Translations under genes and position numbers: made by a program | Part shown: positions 1 to 10,622 of the stretch, piece by piece | Layout of the letters: each line of letters starts with the position of its first letter | How positions within the stretch are numbered: position 1 is the stretch's first letter | Origin: Chelonoidis abingdonii | Taxonomy: Eukaryota > Chordata > Testudines > Testudinidae | NCBI RefSeq assembly: GCF_003597395.2 | Contig: NC_133773.1 | Coordinates: forward strand, 143,768,909-143,832,908 | Length of the DNA stretch: 64,000 nt | Direction: 5' to 3' | Notes under the pieces: generated by a model | What the model was told of the DNA's origin: nothing | Databases searched by the model: none | Seen by the model: only the letters and a program-made list of their open reading frames with translations

Positions 1-268
1 CTTCTCACCCAATTTTTGATCAACTCTTCTCACAACCCTCTGTGAGGTATGGCAGATCAAAGGGATTTAGGAGCAGCCCGGGCCTGTGTTGTCAGCCACA
101 GGGCACAACCGCCAGGGCAGTGGAGGGCCTGAGGGCTACCCAACAAATGGCCTGAGTTCCCGGTGCTCTTAAGAGTCCAGCCTGGCCAGGGCAGGGTCTC
201 AGGGATGAGAGGGATAGTTGAAGTTGTACTGTGGTCCAGGAGAAAGCTCAGAAGCATGGAAATTTAAC
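1..268. other. No recognised feature
   Basis: Ordinary single-copy-looking sequence. Short frames on both strands have no recognisable domain, start context or splice pattern. I see nothing supportable here. Confidence 0.5.
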
Positions 269-532
269 CAGTGGTCCCAACCTTTTTCCGGGTGGCGGTG
301 CGGAAATGTGAGCCCCGAGGGACCAGGCAGCGGACAAGCATCCACCAAATGGCCGCGAAAAGCAGCGTACAAAAGAGATTCGCGCCGAAGTCGCCGAATC
401 AGCTGCATTTGGTGCGACGTCTCTTGGTGGCCGCTTTTCGTGGATTTCGGTGGTGTGTCCACTGGCCCAGTACGTGGGCGCACATAGATTGCTCGGCGGG
501 TGCCTGGTGCCGCGGCCATTGTTGGTAGACTG
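269..532 (+). mobile_element. Non-autonomous hAT-like DNA element
   Basis: The left end reads CAGTGGTCCCAACC, a typical hAT terminus, and the right end, read on the other strand, begins CAGTCTACCAAC, giving an imperfect terminal inverted repeat. The interior is GC- and CpG-rich and has no transposase. The flanking 8-mers (261-268 and 533-540) match only partly, so the target duplication is not convincing. Family assignment rests on the termini alone. Confidence 0.6.
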
Positions 533-1290
533 TTCTTAAAGCTCACAACCGAACACCTCTGCCCGCCTCGTGAGGACGCTGCCCCCTTGCTCTATCCCCC
601 ACTATGTGCTCGCTCCCCCCCACCCACGTCACTCACTGCACGGGCTTGGAGGGGTTGGGATTGGGGTGGAGGAGTTGGGGTGAGGGCTCTGGCTGATTGA
701 TCGCCACCCTGGGGTAGGTCTGCGGGAAGAGGGTCTGGTCTGGGGCGGAGAATTGAGGTGGGGTGGGGTAGGGGCGGGGTGAAGACTCTGGTGGGGGGAA
801 GCTTGGGTGGGCACAGGAGAGGGGTGGGCAGCAGGAGGGCCAGGGCGGGGCTGGGAGGTCTAGGCTCCAGCGCAGGGTGTGAGCCGAGTGGGGTGGATTA
901 ATGGGTTCGGGATGCAGAGGGGGCTCAGATGGGCAAGGTATTGGGAAGGGGGAGTCTCCAGGAGGAAAGTTTAGGTGAGGGAGGGTATATCTGGACTGAG
1001 GCAGGGAGTTGGTGCGGCACAGGTTCAGGTGTGGGGGTCCAGGATGCTGCTGCGATTCCCAGGAGTGGCCACGGTCCGCAGGGTAGCCTTGGGCACTGGC
1101 GGCCAGGATGCTCGCTCGGCCGCAAGGCGCCGCCCTGAGTCCCGTTGGTGGCAGATGCACTCAAGGAGCGCGGCCGGCACATAGGGCGGGCATGCTGGAG
1201 CCTCTGGCACCCAGGACTCAGGGGCGCAGCGACCGGTGGCTGTTCCTGGACATGCAGAGCTAGGCCAAGCAGGGGAGCATGCTTACCCGG
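533..1290. other. GC-rich block with dense G-runs and a small CpG cluster
   Basis: From about 640 to 1010 the + strand is a degenerate array of GGGG/GGGT runs separated by a few bases, which could fold as G-quadruplexes. Around 1105-1190 there are several close CpGs. No start codon, splice site or domain marks a gene. It may be decayed minisatellite, part of a GC-rich transposon, or a small CpG island; the sequence alone does not decide. Confidence 0.45.
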
Positions 1291-1499
1291 GCCCTGCTGT
1301 GCTGATGACGGACTTTTAATGGACCTGTGTAAACGTGTCTGCAAATCTGGACTACGTTCAAAATCTGATGTTGAACTGGACCCTTCCCAAGATTATACCC
1401 AGCTTGGGATCTGATATGCGCACCTAACCAGATTTTTAGGGGTTCCTAGTCACCTGAGTCACCCCAACCTTCCTGGGGGAACCCCCCAAGACCTCTGCA

Positions 1500-1662
1500 G
1501 CTTGAGGTCTTCAAACCACAATTTTGAGGACTTCAATAACTCAGTCATGGGTTAGGGGATGTTATAAAAGTGGATGGGTAGGGTTCTGTGGACTGCTTTG
1601 TGCAGGAGATCAGACTAGATGATCATATTGGTCCCTTCTGACCTACGAGTCTATGAGTCTAT
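1500..1662 (+). mobile_element. CR1 LINE, 3' end
   Basis: The stretch ends in the CR1 3' signature (a block like AGACTAGATGATCAT, then CCCTTCTGACCTACGAG and two copies of a CTATGA-type tail at about 1646-1662). Only the 3' untranslated end is present, as usual for strongly 5'-truncated CR1 copies. Confidence 0.8.
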
Positions 1663-3380
1663 GACTGACTTGGAAGCTTGTCCTACTGACGCAGGGTTGT
1701 GCCTGGAGTCTCACTGCACCCCCAGCACCATCCTGGGGAACTGGTTCAATGCTCCAAAAAGGAAGTGTCACCTGCCGAGTCACCATCACCACTTCCAGTG
1801 GCCGCTTCATTCCGCCCCCTGCCCGGAGGTCTTTCCAAGTCCTGACCCAGCCCAGCTTGTGAGACCCAACAGGACTCGCAGCGTGCTTCTCTGCTCGCCC
1901 CTTAAATCAAAGGAGATTCCTTTCTCCGCATGGATTCCTGGCTGGAATTGCTTCAATTAACAGTGCAGTTAAGCAAGACCTAGTACTGGATGTACTGTCA
2001 TCAGGGGATGATTTTTATAACACTACTCAAGAGCCAGAGACTACAGTTGTGGCTTTCAGATCCTTGGAATCCTTTATTGTTTCCAGCTAATACAGCCACC
2101 ACAGGCATGTTGTGCGTAGGTTTATCTTTCAGGAAACCTCAGCCAGTGGTAGATATTATTAGACGAGGTCTTAGTGATTCTGAGCATTAAACCAAACAGC
2201 ACAGAAGCACGTGACAGTAACAAAGGCCAGGAAGGAATGTGAGAAATTAATCTGGGCTGAGCCCATTTTACGCCATGTAAAGGGCAATTTGGTGCAAATG
2301 GGACCATTTGTGGTAGCAAGCGCTATGCTCCATAAGAAGACCAGGCCTTTAGATTATAAGAAGGGACCTGCTGCTTTATTTGCCGGAAAAATGCCATGAA
2401 TACTTCTCTCCGTCTTTGTTTGTCTTAGAATTTTCTCTAGCAGACCCCACCATAAGCGCTGTAGCACTTGACAGGTAAATTAGTTCAGATGGCACATTCA
2501 TCCTTTGTGAGCTTGATGTGTCTTCTGCTGGTCTCTGCTCCCAGTAGGGTTTTCACCAGGACTGTCCGGGTTTCAGCTTGTGTCTGCGTGCCATTTGACA
2601 AGCCCTGATGTCTTTTTTCTTTTATTTTGGTAGGGGGTGGGGAAGAGGCAGAGAAGGGGGAGGAGCCTGTGGGAAGAGGCGGGACAGGGGCAGGACCTCA
2701 GGGTTTCGGCTACTGGCTATTAGAATATTGGCACCTGTAGCTCCCATACAGCATGAACTCTACTATAGCATGGCTCTGTGTCCTCCTCTAGCAGCCAGTC
2801 CAGTGACAGAGAGACTCTGATCACAGTGGAAATGTCTCTGTCAAAAAGCAACATGCCCGGAAGGGGGCCAGACGCTGGCCTGGGCCCAGCTCACCTAGAA
2901 GCCCGTTGCACAGCTGTATCCCTCCCAAACGGGACAATTCTTTTCCAGCTCTTGCCTGCTTCATGAGCTGCCTCTGCCCAGAGGAGCACAGCCGCTTTGA
3001 GGGGTCATGGACAGAGACACAGCTGCTGATGTAGCTGGATCTGGACCTGAAGAGACTGGCAGCCACATTGCACATGAGCTGGGGCTTCTGCCTTACAGCC
3101 ACCTGTAGGCCCAGACACTCTGAGTTACCATAATCCAGATTGGAGGTGACGTGTGCTAAGATCAGTGTGGTCAGATCCTCATTTAAACAGGGAATGCAGC
3201 ATTGTGGGGGTGCAGCCTCACCAGGTCACCCCCTCCCTAGCAATCCCTGGATCCAGCACCGTGCAGGGCAGAGCCATGTGGCAGCTCCCCCATCCTCCAG
3301 CCATTTGACCTTGGGGAAGAAAGAGATTCCAAGGAGGAGCCAACCCCAGAAGCCAAAGAAAGGAACAGGAACAGAAGCAT
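1663..3380. other. No recognised feature
   Basis: About 1.7 kb of mixed-composition sequence. I found no repeat family, tRNA-like box or coding exon that I can defend. Confidence 0.45.
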
Positions 3381-3500
3381 CCTCTAGTGAACAGGACACT
3401 AGCCTGGTGCATAGACCTGGGTTCTATTCCTGGTTCTCATGATCCTCTCAGCGCATGACCTTGAGGAAGTCACTTTATCTCTGTTTCCCCTCTCATGCTT
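3381..3500 (+). mobile_element. MIR/CORE-type SINE fragment
   Basis: The order is that of a MIR: a tRNA-like stretch ending in CCTGGGTTCTATTCCTGG (degenerate B box), then 'tgaccttgaggaagtcact' and a 'tctgtttccc' block. Both ends are lost. It is an ancient, diverged copy. Confidence 0.65.
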
Positions 3501-3779
3501 GGTTTGGCAAGACCGTGAGCTCTCCAAGGGCAGTGGCCACACGTCTGTACAGCAGCTAACACCAAGGAGTCCTCATCTCCGGTGGGGCCAGTGGTGGGGG
3601 ACACAAACCCCACCCTGGGAGAGGAGAGTTCAGGAGCAGCTCGCTTTTCCCTAAGAGCAGGAACCCTTCACCCTAGCTTCTGGAGGATCACTGACAAGGC
3701 ACTTGACCACACCTTGGACCAGGGAAGCAAGTGGTAGGAAGTGGCCTGGGGAGGCAGCCCCGAAGTACTCTGGGGTAAT

Positions 3780-3965
3780 TCTTTATTAATAGAGTCTTGT
3801 ATCAGCTGCTCCATTATCTGGCCCAGGATTGATGTCAGGCCTATTATTACCCGGGTCATCCCGTTTATCCTTTTTAAACATTGGCACGACATTAGCTTTC
3901 ATCCAGTCTTCTGCAACATCCCCAGTGTTTCAAGACTTATTAAAAACTCAACATTTAGGGTCCCC
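3780..3965 (-). mobile_element. CR1 LINE fragment (ORF2 EN-RT linker region)
   Basis: This piece closely parallels 11309-11470, sharing for instance CAGCTGCTCCATTATCT and the run TTTCATCCAGTCTTCT, so it belongs to the same CR1 subfamily and the same ORF2 region, read on the minus strand. It has neither a 3' tail nor a 5' end, and its frame is broken. Confidence 0.75.
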
Positions 3966-4914
3966 TACCAGCCATAAACCCTCCCCCCATGGAAGGAAGG
4001 AGAGGATGGAGATGCTGTGAGACCTGAGTGACACCAACAGGGGGTCTAGAGGTGGGCAGAAGACCCTTTCTTTTATAGGGACATGGAACTATAGGTTTTT
4101 GGTTGGACTCTTCACCCTGTAAGGGAGTAAATTCTACTGGCGACCTGGCTGGAGGGCTGAGTTGCTATTGGCTGAAAGGTGGGCCGCCACAGCGTTGCAG
4201 TGATTGCTGGCAAAGGATGCTGGAGATGGGGAAAGCTGGCAGCCAGTGACATAACCACTAGGCTGCACCACCGGAAAGCCCCGCCCCTGTCGCAGGGCTT
4301 CTAGATGTAATACAAGTGAGCAGTTACGTGTTATGAATCTAATTCAAAGTTACAGAACTAAAGAATTCAAAAGGAGGAGGAAATGAATGCCTTGATAGAC
4401 ATGTTTGCTGCAGATGCCAAAAGTAGCATGAATGATGCAGCCTAATATTAATTCAGAGTTATAAGATGTGGAGGGTTCTTGACTTCAAATACAATAATAA
4501 TTAATAAAATATACCAATATTACTGATAAAGGCAAACATGGCAATATTCTGGAGGGCTAGATGGTTTGAGAAACAGAGCCATTCTGTTCTAGGATGATCA
4601 TTCCAGCCCACACCTGGCCAGGCATGGCCCAAAGCCATAGCTTTCTTGTAGCTGATATGAAATGAATTTGGTGGGTCATAGTGCAGTTACTTTGTCTGGA
4701 CAAAGTCTGGACAAATCTCACTGTCACAAAACTCCCCATTGTGGTTTGTTTCAGGCAGAGATATCACGCAGGTGGGGGCATGTTTCTAAGTGCTCCAAAC
4801 TCACAACTCCGGCCAGATTTCTCAAACAAGCTCAGCTCTCATTTAGGCTCCTCAACAAGGGCCAGATCGGCACCCAGAAGCTGCAAAGAGGCATCCTGTG
4901 CAGTGAGATATGAG
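3966..4914. other. No recognised feature
   Basis: AT-richer unique sequence around 4310-4560. The last eight bases (4907-4914, GATATGAG) form the left target duplication of the following hAT element. Confidence 0.45.
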
Positions 4915-5937
4915 TAGGGTGACCAGATGTCCCAATAAAATCGGGACTGTCCCGATATTTAACCCTTTGTCCCATGTCCCATGTTAAGCAATGGGCTTAA
5001 ACTTCAGCAAAGGAGGTTTAGGTTGGACATTAGGAAAAATTTCCTAACTATCAGGGTGGTTAAACACTGGAATAAATTGCCTAGGGAGGTTGTGGAATCT
5101 CCATCTCTGGAGATATTTAAGAGTAGGTTAGATAAATTTCTATCAGGTATGGTCTAGACAGTATTTCGTCCTGCCATGAGGGCAGGGGACTGGACTTGAT
5201 GACCTCTCGAGGTCCCTTCCAGTCCTAGAGTCTATAAATCTATGTCCTGATCAATGTACGATCAGGATGCCATTTGTCCCGATATTCAGATAAGGATGCA
5301 AGCGGAGGGAGGTGCTGACCCCGTGGGTGATCCAGGGCTGGAGCACCCGGGGGAAAAATTGCAGCCAAGGTCCCCCCTCCTCGCCTCCTTCTTCCCTGTC
5401 CCCTCAGTGCACTGTGTCCCCTCCTCCCCACCCTCCAGAACTTCCTGCCGCCTAACAGCTGTTTGGCGGCGCTTAGCACTTTCCAGGAGGGAGGGGGAGT
5501 AGCGGGTACACGATGTGCTCAGGGGGGGAGGTGGAGAAGAGGCAAAACAGAAGTGGGACTTGGGGGAAGGGGGTGAAATGGGGCCAGAGCAAGGGCAATG
5601 CAGGGGCGGGAAGAGCCAGGGGGTGGGTGAGCACCCAACCAGCAGAGGAGAAGGCAGTGCCATAGGGGTGAGGGGCCGGGGAGGTGAAGAGGCAAGCGGC
5701 CAGCGGGCGAGCAAGCAGGCAGCGAGGCGAGTGGTGGGTGGGGGACTGAGGAGGGACGCAGCAAGCCAACAGCAGGCCAGGGGATGAGGAAGGGAGCCGG
5801 GGGAGGTGAGCAGGGAGGGGGCAGGACCTGGGGCAGAGTGGAGGGTGGAGTCAGGGAGGAGCGGGGGTGGACTGTGTGCAGAGCTGATGACACCCCAGTG
5901 TGTCCTGATATTTTAGTGTGGTGATCTGGTCACCCTA
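4915..5937 (-). mobile_element. 1-kb non-autonomous hAT element, split by a CR1
   Basis: The element starts TAGGGTGACCAGATGTCCC and ends ATCTGGTCACCCTA, a good terminal inverted repeat. The eight bases on either side are identical (GATATGAG at 4907-4914 and 5938-5945), the 8-bp duplication expected for hAT. The interior is GC-rich, codes for nothing, and includes a part (about 5310-5365) resembling the hAT element at 21779-22076. Its ends match the five 120-bp copies elsewhere in the window, so it looks like a longer relative of that family. A CR1 was inserted later at about 4986-5244. Confidence 0.88.
4986..5244 (+). mobile_element. CR1 LINE 3' end nested in a hAT element
   Basis: This encodes the last residues of CR1 ORF2 (the '[15 protein letters not shown]'-like region, frame decayed) followed by the 3' UTR and a CTATAAATCTATG tail. 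It is 5'-truncated near 4986. It interrupts the hAT element whose two ends lie at 4915 and 5937, so it is younger than that element. Confidence 0.85.
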
Positions 5938-6895
5938 GATATGAGGTACGCTGGTTGGAGGGGGATGGGAGAGACACTCGCATTGCTTCTTCCTCTGGGG
6001 GGGGAAAAATAACTTCCGCATCAAGGCACCTTCTTACTGTGCCCAGCAAGAGAGACAAAAATCCCTGTGATGATGCCTTGCTTGGAGGCTTCTTTCTGTC
6101 TCCCTCCCCTGCTCCTGCCCTGGACATCTGAAGGTTCTGCACACCTGGCCCTCATTTCTTTTGCCTGACCCACCAGCGCACTTCAAAGATACGAGGACCT
6201 TCAGCAAAGCCAAAATTTACAAGGCTTAACAACCAGCACGATCATTCCTGAAAGCAAAGAAGCCGTTTTCTTGCTCCTGATCAATGTGAATCTGGTGAAT
6301 GACCTAACTGAGCGTCTGGTGTTTTCCACATGTCAGCTAATATCTGTATCCTAGTTTATAATTGGAGGATAGTCCCCCTGCCTGTACAATAGCCTGGATC
6401 TTCTCTTTGGCACTGTTCCAGCCCCCAGACCTGAGCATTCCCCACTGGCTTTGAAAGATTACTCTGTGAGCTCAGCCCGACGACTTCGGTTCAGCATTTT
6501 GCTAGGAATCCTGCTGTGCTGTTCGCCATGTTCTGTACCAAGGCAAGATCCCAAATGGCTCAGGTTTGGAATGAAGTCATTCCGATCCTTGAATAAACCC
6601 GGGTGTATCTTAGCACGGCAAAAGACAGTTCATTTTCACGGCAGCAACTAGTTTTGCTGTTGATGTTTATCTACAGGCATCCATTTCTACAACACAATTC
6701 TGAAAGATTCTTTTTCTCTAAGCCACACACTATACTACTGATGGAGGACGGTTTTCGTGCACGGTTCTAGCCATGCCTTATAACATTGTTACCTCTTGTA
6801 GGCTCTGACTGGATAGCTTTTTGCAGGGAAGGACTCCAAAGCTACCTATGGCCCTGATTCAGGGAAGCTCTTAAACAAGAGCCTAAATCTATCCC
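5938..6895. other. No recognised feature
   Basis: Apart from the right target duplication of the hAT element (5938-5945), I see no repeat family or gene in this stretch. Confidence 0.45.
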
Positions 6896-6990
6896 TAGTC
6901 ATAGAATAGTAGGACTGGAAGGGACCTTGAGGGGTCATCTAGTCTAGTCCCCTGCACTCAAGACCGGACCAAGTGTTATCTAGGCACGTG
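6896..6990 (-). mobile_element. CR1 LINE, 3' end
   Basis: It begins with the reverse-strand CR1 tail (TCATAGAATAGTAGGACTGG) followed by the conserved AAGGGACCTTGAGGGGTCAT block. Less than 100 bp is recognisable. Confidence 0.75.
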
Positions 6991-7089
6991 TAAATACTTT
7001 CCAGAATTAGGGCCCATATGACATAGCACTGGTGATTTGGGCCAGGAATTTGCAAACCTCGGTGGCTAAAGTGAGGCTTCCAAATGACC

Positions 7090-7190
7090 ATATACATGGT
7101 GATGTTTCTAAAGGTGCTGAGCACCTGCAGGTCCCATTTACTCCAGTGGGGTTTCTGGGTGCTGAGCAGCCCTGAAAATCAGACAAATTT
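7090..7190. repeat. Ancient palindromic repeat (GGTGCTGAGCACC type)
   Basis: The halves 'ggtgctgagcacctgcaggt' and 'gggtttctgggtgctgagca' are inverted relative to one another around a CCCATTT/CTCCAGTGGGG centre. I recognise the arrangement as an old dispersed palindromic MITE-like repeat of reptile genomes. The class assignment is uncertain. Confidence 0.5.
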
Positions 7191-7324
7191 TAGATGCCCA
7201 AATACGGTAATTTAGGAGCTTACTTTAAGCTCCCAGGTTGGAAAATTCTAGCCCTTGTAGGTAGACTTCGTCTATTATCAAGTCAGCGCTTCTTTGGGGA
7301 GGTAAAGAGTATTGCACTCTTAGA

Positions 7325-7412
7325 GCCAAAGGATGAAATTCTGGCTCTGTTGAAGTCACTGGGAGTTTTATCATTGACTTCAGTGGGGCCAAGATTCCAC
7401 CCGATATCTTTT
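7325..7412. repeat. Ancient palindromic repeat (GAAGTCACTGGGAGTTTT type)
   Basis: A hairpin-like unit built on 'tgaagtcactgggagtttt' and 'attgacttcagtggggcca'. A related piece lies at 22136-22197. It has no coding content. Confidence 0.5.
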
Positions 7413-7469
7413 AGCTGGCAGATAAAACTGAGGGCCTAGTTACCTGTTGTAAATAAAGATCCTAAGGAT

Positions 7470-7578
7470 TAAACACTCATCAGGAATGGTCTAGTTATTA
7501 CATAGTCCTGCCTTGAGTGCAGGGAACTGGACAAGATGACCTCTCAAGGTCCCTTCCAGTCCTACACTTCTACAATCC
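7470..7578 (+). mobile_element. CR1 LINE, 3' end
   Basis: It contains the 3' UTR blocks 'agtcctgccttgagtgcagg', 'gacctctcaaggtcccttcc' and a 'cctacacttctac' tail. It is a short 5'-truncated copy. Confidence 0.75.
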
Positions 7579-9244
7579 CCAGGGCATTTTTTGCAAGCAT
7601 GTTAGCCCTACTGACTCGGCCAGTTCCAACTTGTACAATCATATTCTTCCAAACGTAGAGTCCCCCTGCTCTTTCAGCTAGTCATTATGTTCTTCTTGTC
7701 CTCTTGCTCTGTGATGTAGTACAGCATTTCTGCATGCTGTTATGAAGGTGCTATGTCCCATACCAGAGCTGTCTGCATTTCAGTGCTGGATGAAGCAAGC
7801 CATATACGGAGATTGTGTATTGATCTTATAAAGTGTTGTGTGTGGAAAAATGCTGTGCGTTGCTATCTCTGTTGCAAGAGAAAGGTGGGTCCACGCTCTT
7901 CTCTGGTGTAACTGCTGAGGTTACTCTAAGGATATATTTGGCCCAGTGTTTTCTGTGTGTACATGATGGACGTCCCTGTTGGAATCTAGCTTACAACAGT
8001 TCATTAGTGAATTAGCTTTGCTACTCTGGGTAATTGGGTTCAAATCTTGTCTTAAGACAGCGTATGACGGTAAGTTTGCTGTTTGCCTTGTCCTGGTCTC
8101 TCGTCTCACTCATTTGACAGTACTTGGTGTTCTGTTCTCAGAATCTCAAGCCTGAAATACCAGGGCTGAAGTGTATTCTCTGTGCATATCCACATGCCAC
8201 TGGCCTGGGGATGCGTATCCAGAGACAAGGCCCTTTGGGGGTTCAGGCTGGCCAGCCCAGAATTGTACTCGCTTTCCACAACAGTATTGATTGACTGGTT
8301 TAAATGAAAACATCTTTGCTAAAGAATTACGTTCTGTCTCCCCAAATTCCCCCTACTGTTACCACTATCTGGTATTCTTCTGTCCCAACATGTTCTGCAG
8401 TGATTTGTGCTTTTCATCCAGGTGAAGGCTGAATTTCAGTGCTGAGTGACATTACTTTATGTGTGGACAGACAGACAGATAGATAAAAGGGACTGTATAG
8501 ATAGATGGAGAGGTCGCTATAGACTAGCTAGGCAAATATTAAGATAGGTAGCTAACTGGTTCTGTATAGAGTAGATGGATGGATGGCTCCTTAAGGCTGA
8601 TATATAATTATTAATTATTTGGATGACATTTCATACTGAAACTCAGGTGATGGAGATGTGCTTCATTCAGAGCATTTTTCCATCGTGCACACCCCAGATG
8701 TTCTGGAGAGCCAGCTTCCCCTTTGTACCTTTTCAGTGAGTTATGGCCCTCTCTGGTTTTTACTCTGTAAAGCCCGAAGCCCCAGAGTTCACAAGGAGTT
8801 TAGCATCTCCATACTGCGCAACTCCATGGCAAATGCATTGGGCTCCAGCTGTGCTGATCACAGGAAACAGCCTTGTTGCTGAGCCGACCAGTTAGCTTGT
8901 CAGAACGGGTGAAAAGCGCTTTCTTTTGCAAAGAAGAAAGGCGAGCAACACCCATCGCCAGGGCTCTGCTCTGCATTCTGTTCTTTTGGAGCGCTCATAA
9001 ACCTCTAGCAGATCCCCCAGCTCCATGTAGCGCGATCAGTGCTAACCAGAAAAAAACAGCTTAGTAAATGGGGAAGGGCTCCTGTAAGATTTACAAGGTT
9101 TCCCGTGGTTTCCAACTGCAGCGGCTACGTTATATTCCATGCAGATTGCACTTGGGTCTCACGGTGGAAAAGGTGGGCATATGTGTGTACACTCTCAAGG
9201 TGGAAAAGCCACCCGTTGTGTGTTTGCACACGTGTGTGTAATGC
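7579..9244. other. No gene; a degenerate GATA-type simple repeat inside
   Basis: From about 8464 to 8600 there are scattered GATA/GACA/GATG tetranucleotides, the remnant of a (GATA)n microsatellite. At about 8030-8060 a 'gggttcaaatctt' B-box-like word may mark an eroded tRNA-derived SINE, but I could not find its other parts. Nothing else is recognisable. Confidence 0.45.
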
Positions 9245-9420
9245 CAACAAACCCCATTGGTCAGCAGGCAGGATCAAACCTGGGACCTCTGGAGTTTAGT
9301 GCATGAGACTCTACACCATGAGCTAAAAGCCAGCTGGCTCTTCATTAAGGCTGTAGAGCAAACTCATTTATCTCTCTCTAAGTGGACTCAGTGCCACTAG
9401 ATGGGACAGACACCACACCC
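9245..9420 (-). mobile_element. tRNA-derived SINE
   Basis: On the minus strand, reading down from about 9340, there is an A-box-like TAGCTCATGGTGTAGAG followed about 35 bases later by a B-box-like CCAGGTTTGATCCTGCC. The spacing and order fit a Pol III promoter from a tRNA. The copy is diverged and shows no fold I would call a tRNA gene. Confidence 0.65.
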
Positions 9421-9604
9421 AGGAGGCATGTGGGTTACACGTACAAACGGAGTTCATAAAATGTAATTGCAATATGGTCAGCCATCAAACAACTCAGCCC
9501 ATTCTGCCTGGAGGAAAGAAACAACACAGAATGCAGGAGGATTTGGAGCCCACTGTTCTTTCAGTCCATCTCAGTGGACAGGATCTTCTCCTGCTGTTTT
9601 TCTA

Positions 9605-9735
9605 ACCTGGCAGTAGGAAGAGACTCTGTGACTTGCATGAAATCAGCTGGCTGGTCAGCAACACAGCCAGGGATAGAACTCAGGTCTCCTCACTCATAGC
9701 CTCTCCACTGGGCCATGCTGCTCCCTACAAAACCA
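9605..9735 (-). mobile_element. MIR/CORE-type SINE fragment
   Basis: On the minus strand it reads as the tRNA-related head of an old SINE: GGGAGCAGCATGGCCCAGTG, then a B-box-like 'acctgagttctatccctgg' and 'tcatgcaagtcacag'. The same architecture recurs near 35010-35125, 41400-41520 and 56220-56340. Confidence 0.65.
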
Positions 9736-9977
9736 AGCGTAAATCTAACAAAGAGGAAGCTTGTGAGTTAATGGAGGTGGAATCATTCTGGGTCAGCAGC
9801 AGGGCTGGATCTTAGGACTCTCAGCACAGATCTTTCCCACCTGACCTTCATGACGAACTCCATTAACTGTCAGCAGCAGTAAGCTGTTACCTTCTTACAA
9901 ATGAGCCACTAGAGGGTGCCAGCAGATTACACAGCCCGTTCTTTAGAAGTATGGGCTATATTTTCACATCTTGATAC

Positions 9978-10436
9978 TGAAGGGTACGCTTGTGTTCATT
10001 TTGGATAAAATGTGGTTTGCAGGGTGCTCATGCATAGGGAAGCATGCTGTGGCTCACCACCCTAGGAACATTCTAGAGAAGGCCAGGGGGAGGGGGTTGA
10101 GCTCAGCATGTGGAATGGAGAACTATAAGCATGTGATAAACAAACCTGTATATGGAAAGATTAACTCTTATTGGTTAGAGGTTCATGTTATGTAACTTGT
10201 TATGTAAGTGCCATGTGCTATAAAATAGCAAGGGGAGGGTCTCCTTGCAGGAGGGACTCTGCCTGATCTTTGTACCAGGGGCTCTCCTTTTGTACATATT
10301 AAAGAAAACCTTGTTGAATTGAATTGAATTGAATCTCACTGAATTGAATTGAATTGAACTGAATCACATCGCATCGAATCGAAGTCCCTTCATTCTACCC
10401 AGCATCAGACTCATTGGGAGCCATAAAATCCCAACA
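9978..10436 (+). mobile_element. Solo LTR of an endogenous retrovirus-like element (459 bp)
   Basis: The segment begins TGAAGGG and ends CCCAACA, an imperfect inverted terminal repeat with the TG...CA ends of an LTR. It is flanked by a 4-bp repeat, ATAC, at 9974-9977 and 10437-10440. Inside are a TATA box (TATAAAA, 10219-10225) and a poly(A) signal (ATTAAA, 10298-10303) about 75 bases downstream, as expected for U3-R-U5 on the + strand. No internal retroviral sequence adjoins, so it is a solo LTR. A 4-bp duplication fits a class I (gamma-type) element but does not prove it. Confidence 0.78.
10311..10383. repeat. (GAATT)n microsatellite inside the LTR
   Basis: Perfect and near-perfect GAATT pentamers run from about 10314 and decay into ACTGAATC and ATCGAATC variants. 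The array lies just after the LTR's poly(A) signal, in its R-U5 part. Confidence 0.9.
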
Positions 10437-10536
10437 ATACACTTGACGATTGGGATGGCAGCTAGAAATAGGCACAAACGCCAAAGCTTATTAGGAGATT
10501 ATTGTCCTTTGTATTACAGGAATGCCTAGAAGTCAG

Positions 10537-10622
10537 AGCTGAGATCGGGCCCCATTCTGCTAGATGTGGCGCACACACATAGTAAGAGACGGCCTCTGCC
10601 CCGAAGAGCTCACAATCTAAAT
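10537..10622 (+). mobile_element. Ancient SINE fragment
   Basis: The words 'gggccccattctgctag', 'cacacatagtaagagacg' and 'gaagagctcacaatctaa' form the central part of the same dispersed SINE seen near 13135, 31640, 36530, 43790 and 56345. The rest is cut off by the CR1 that starts at 10623. Confidence 0.65.

Noticed and set aside
5240..5893. Several overlapping frames of 80-142 codons on both strands
   Set aside because: They lie in the GC-rich interior of a non-autonomous hAT element; proline/glycine-rich translations reflect composition.
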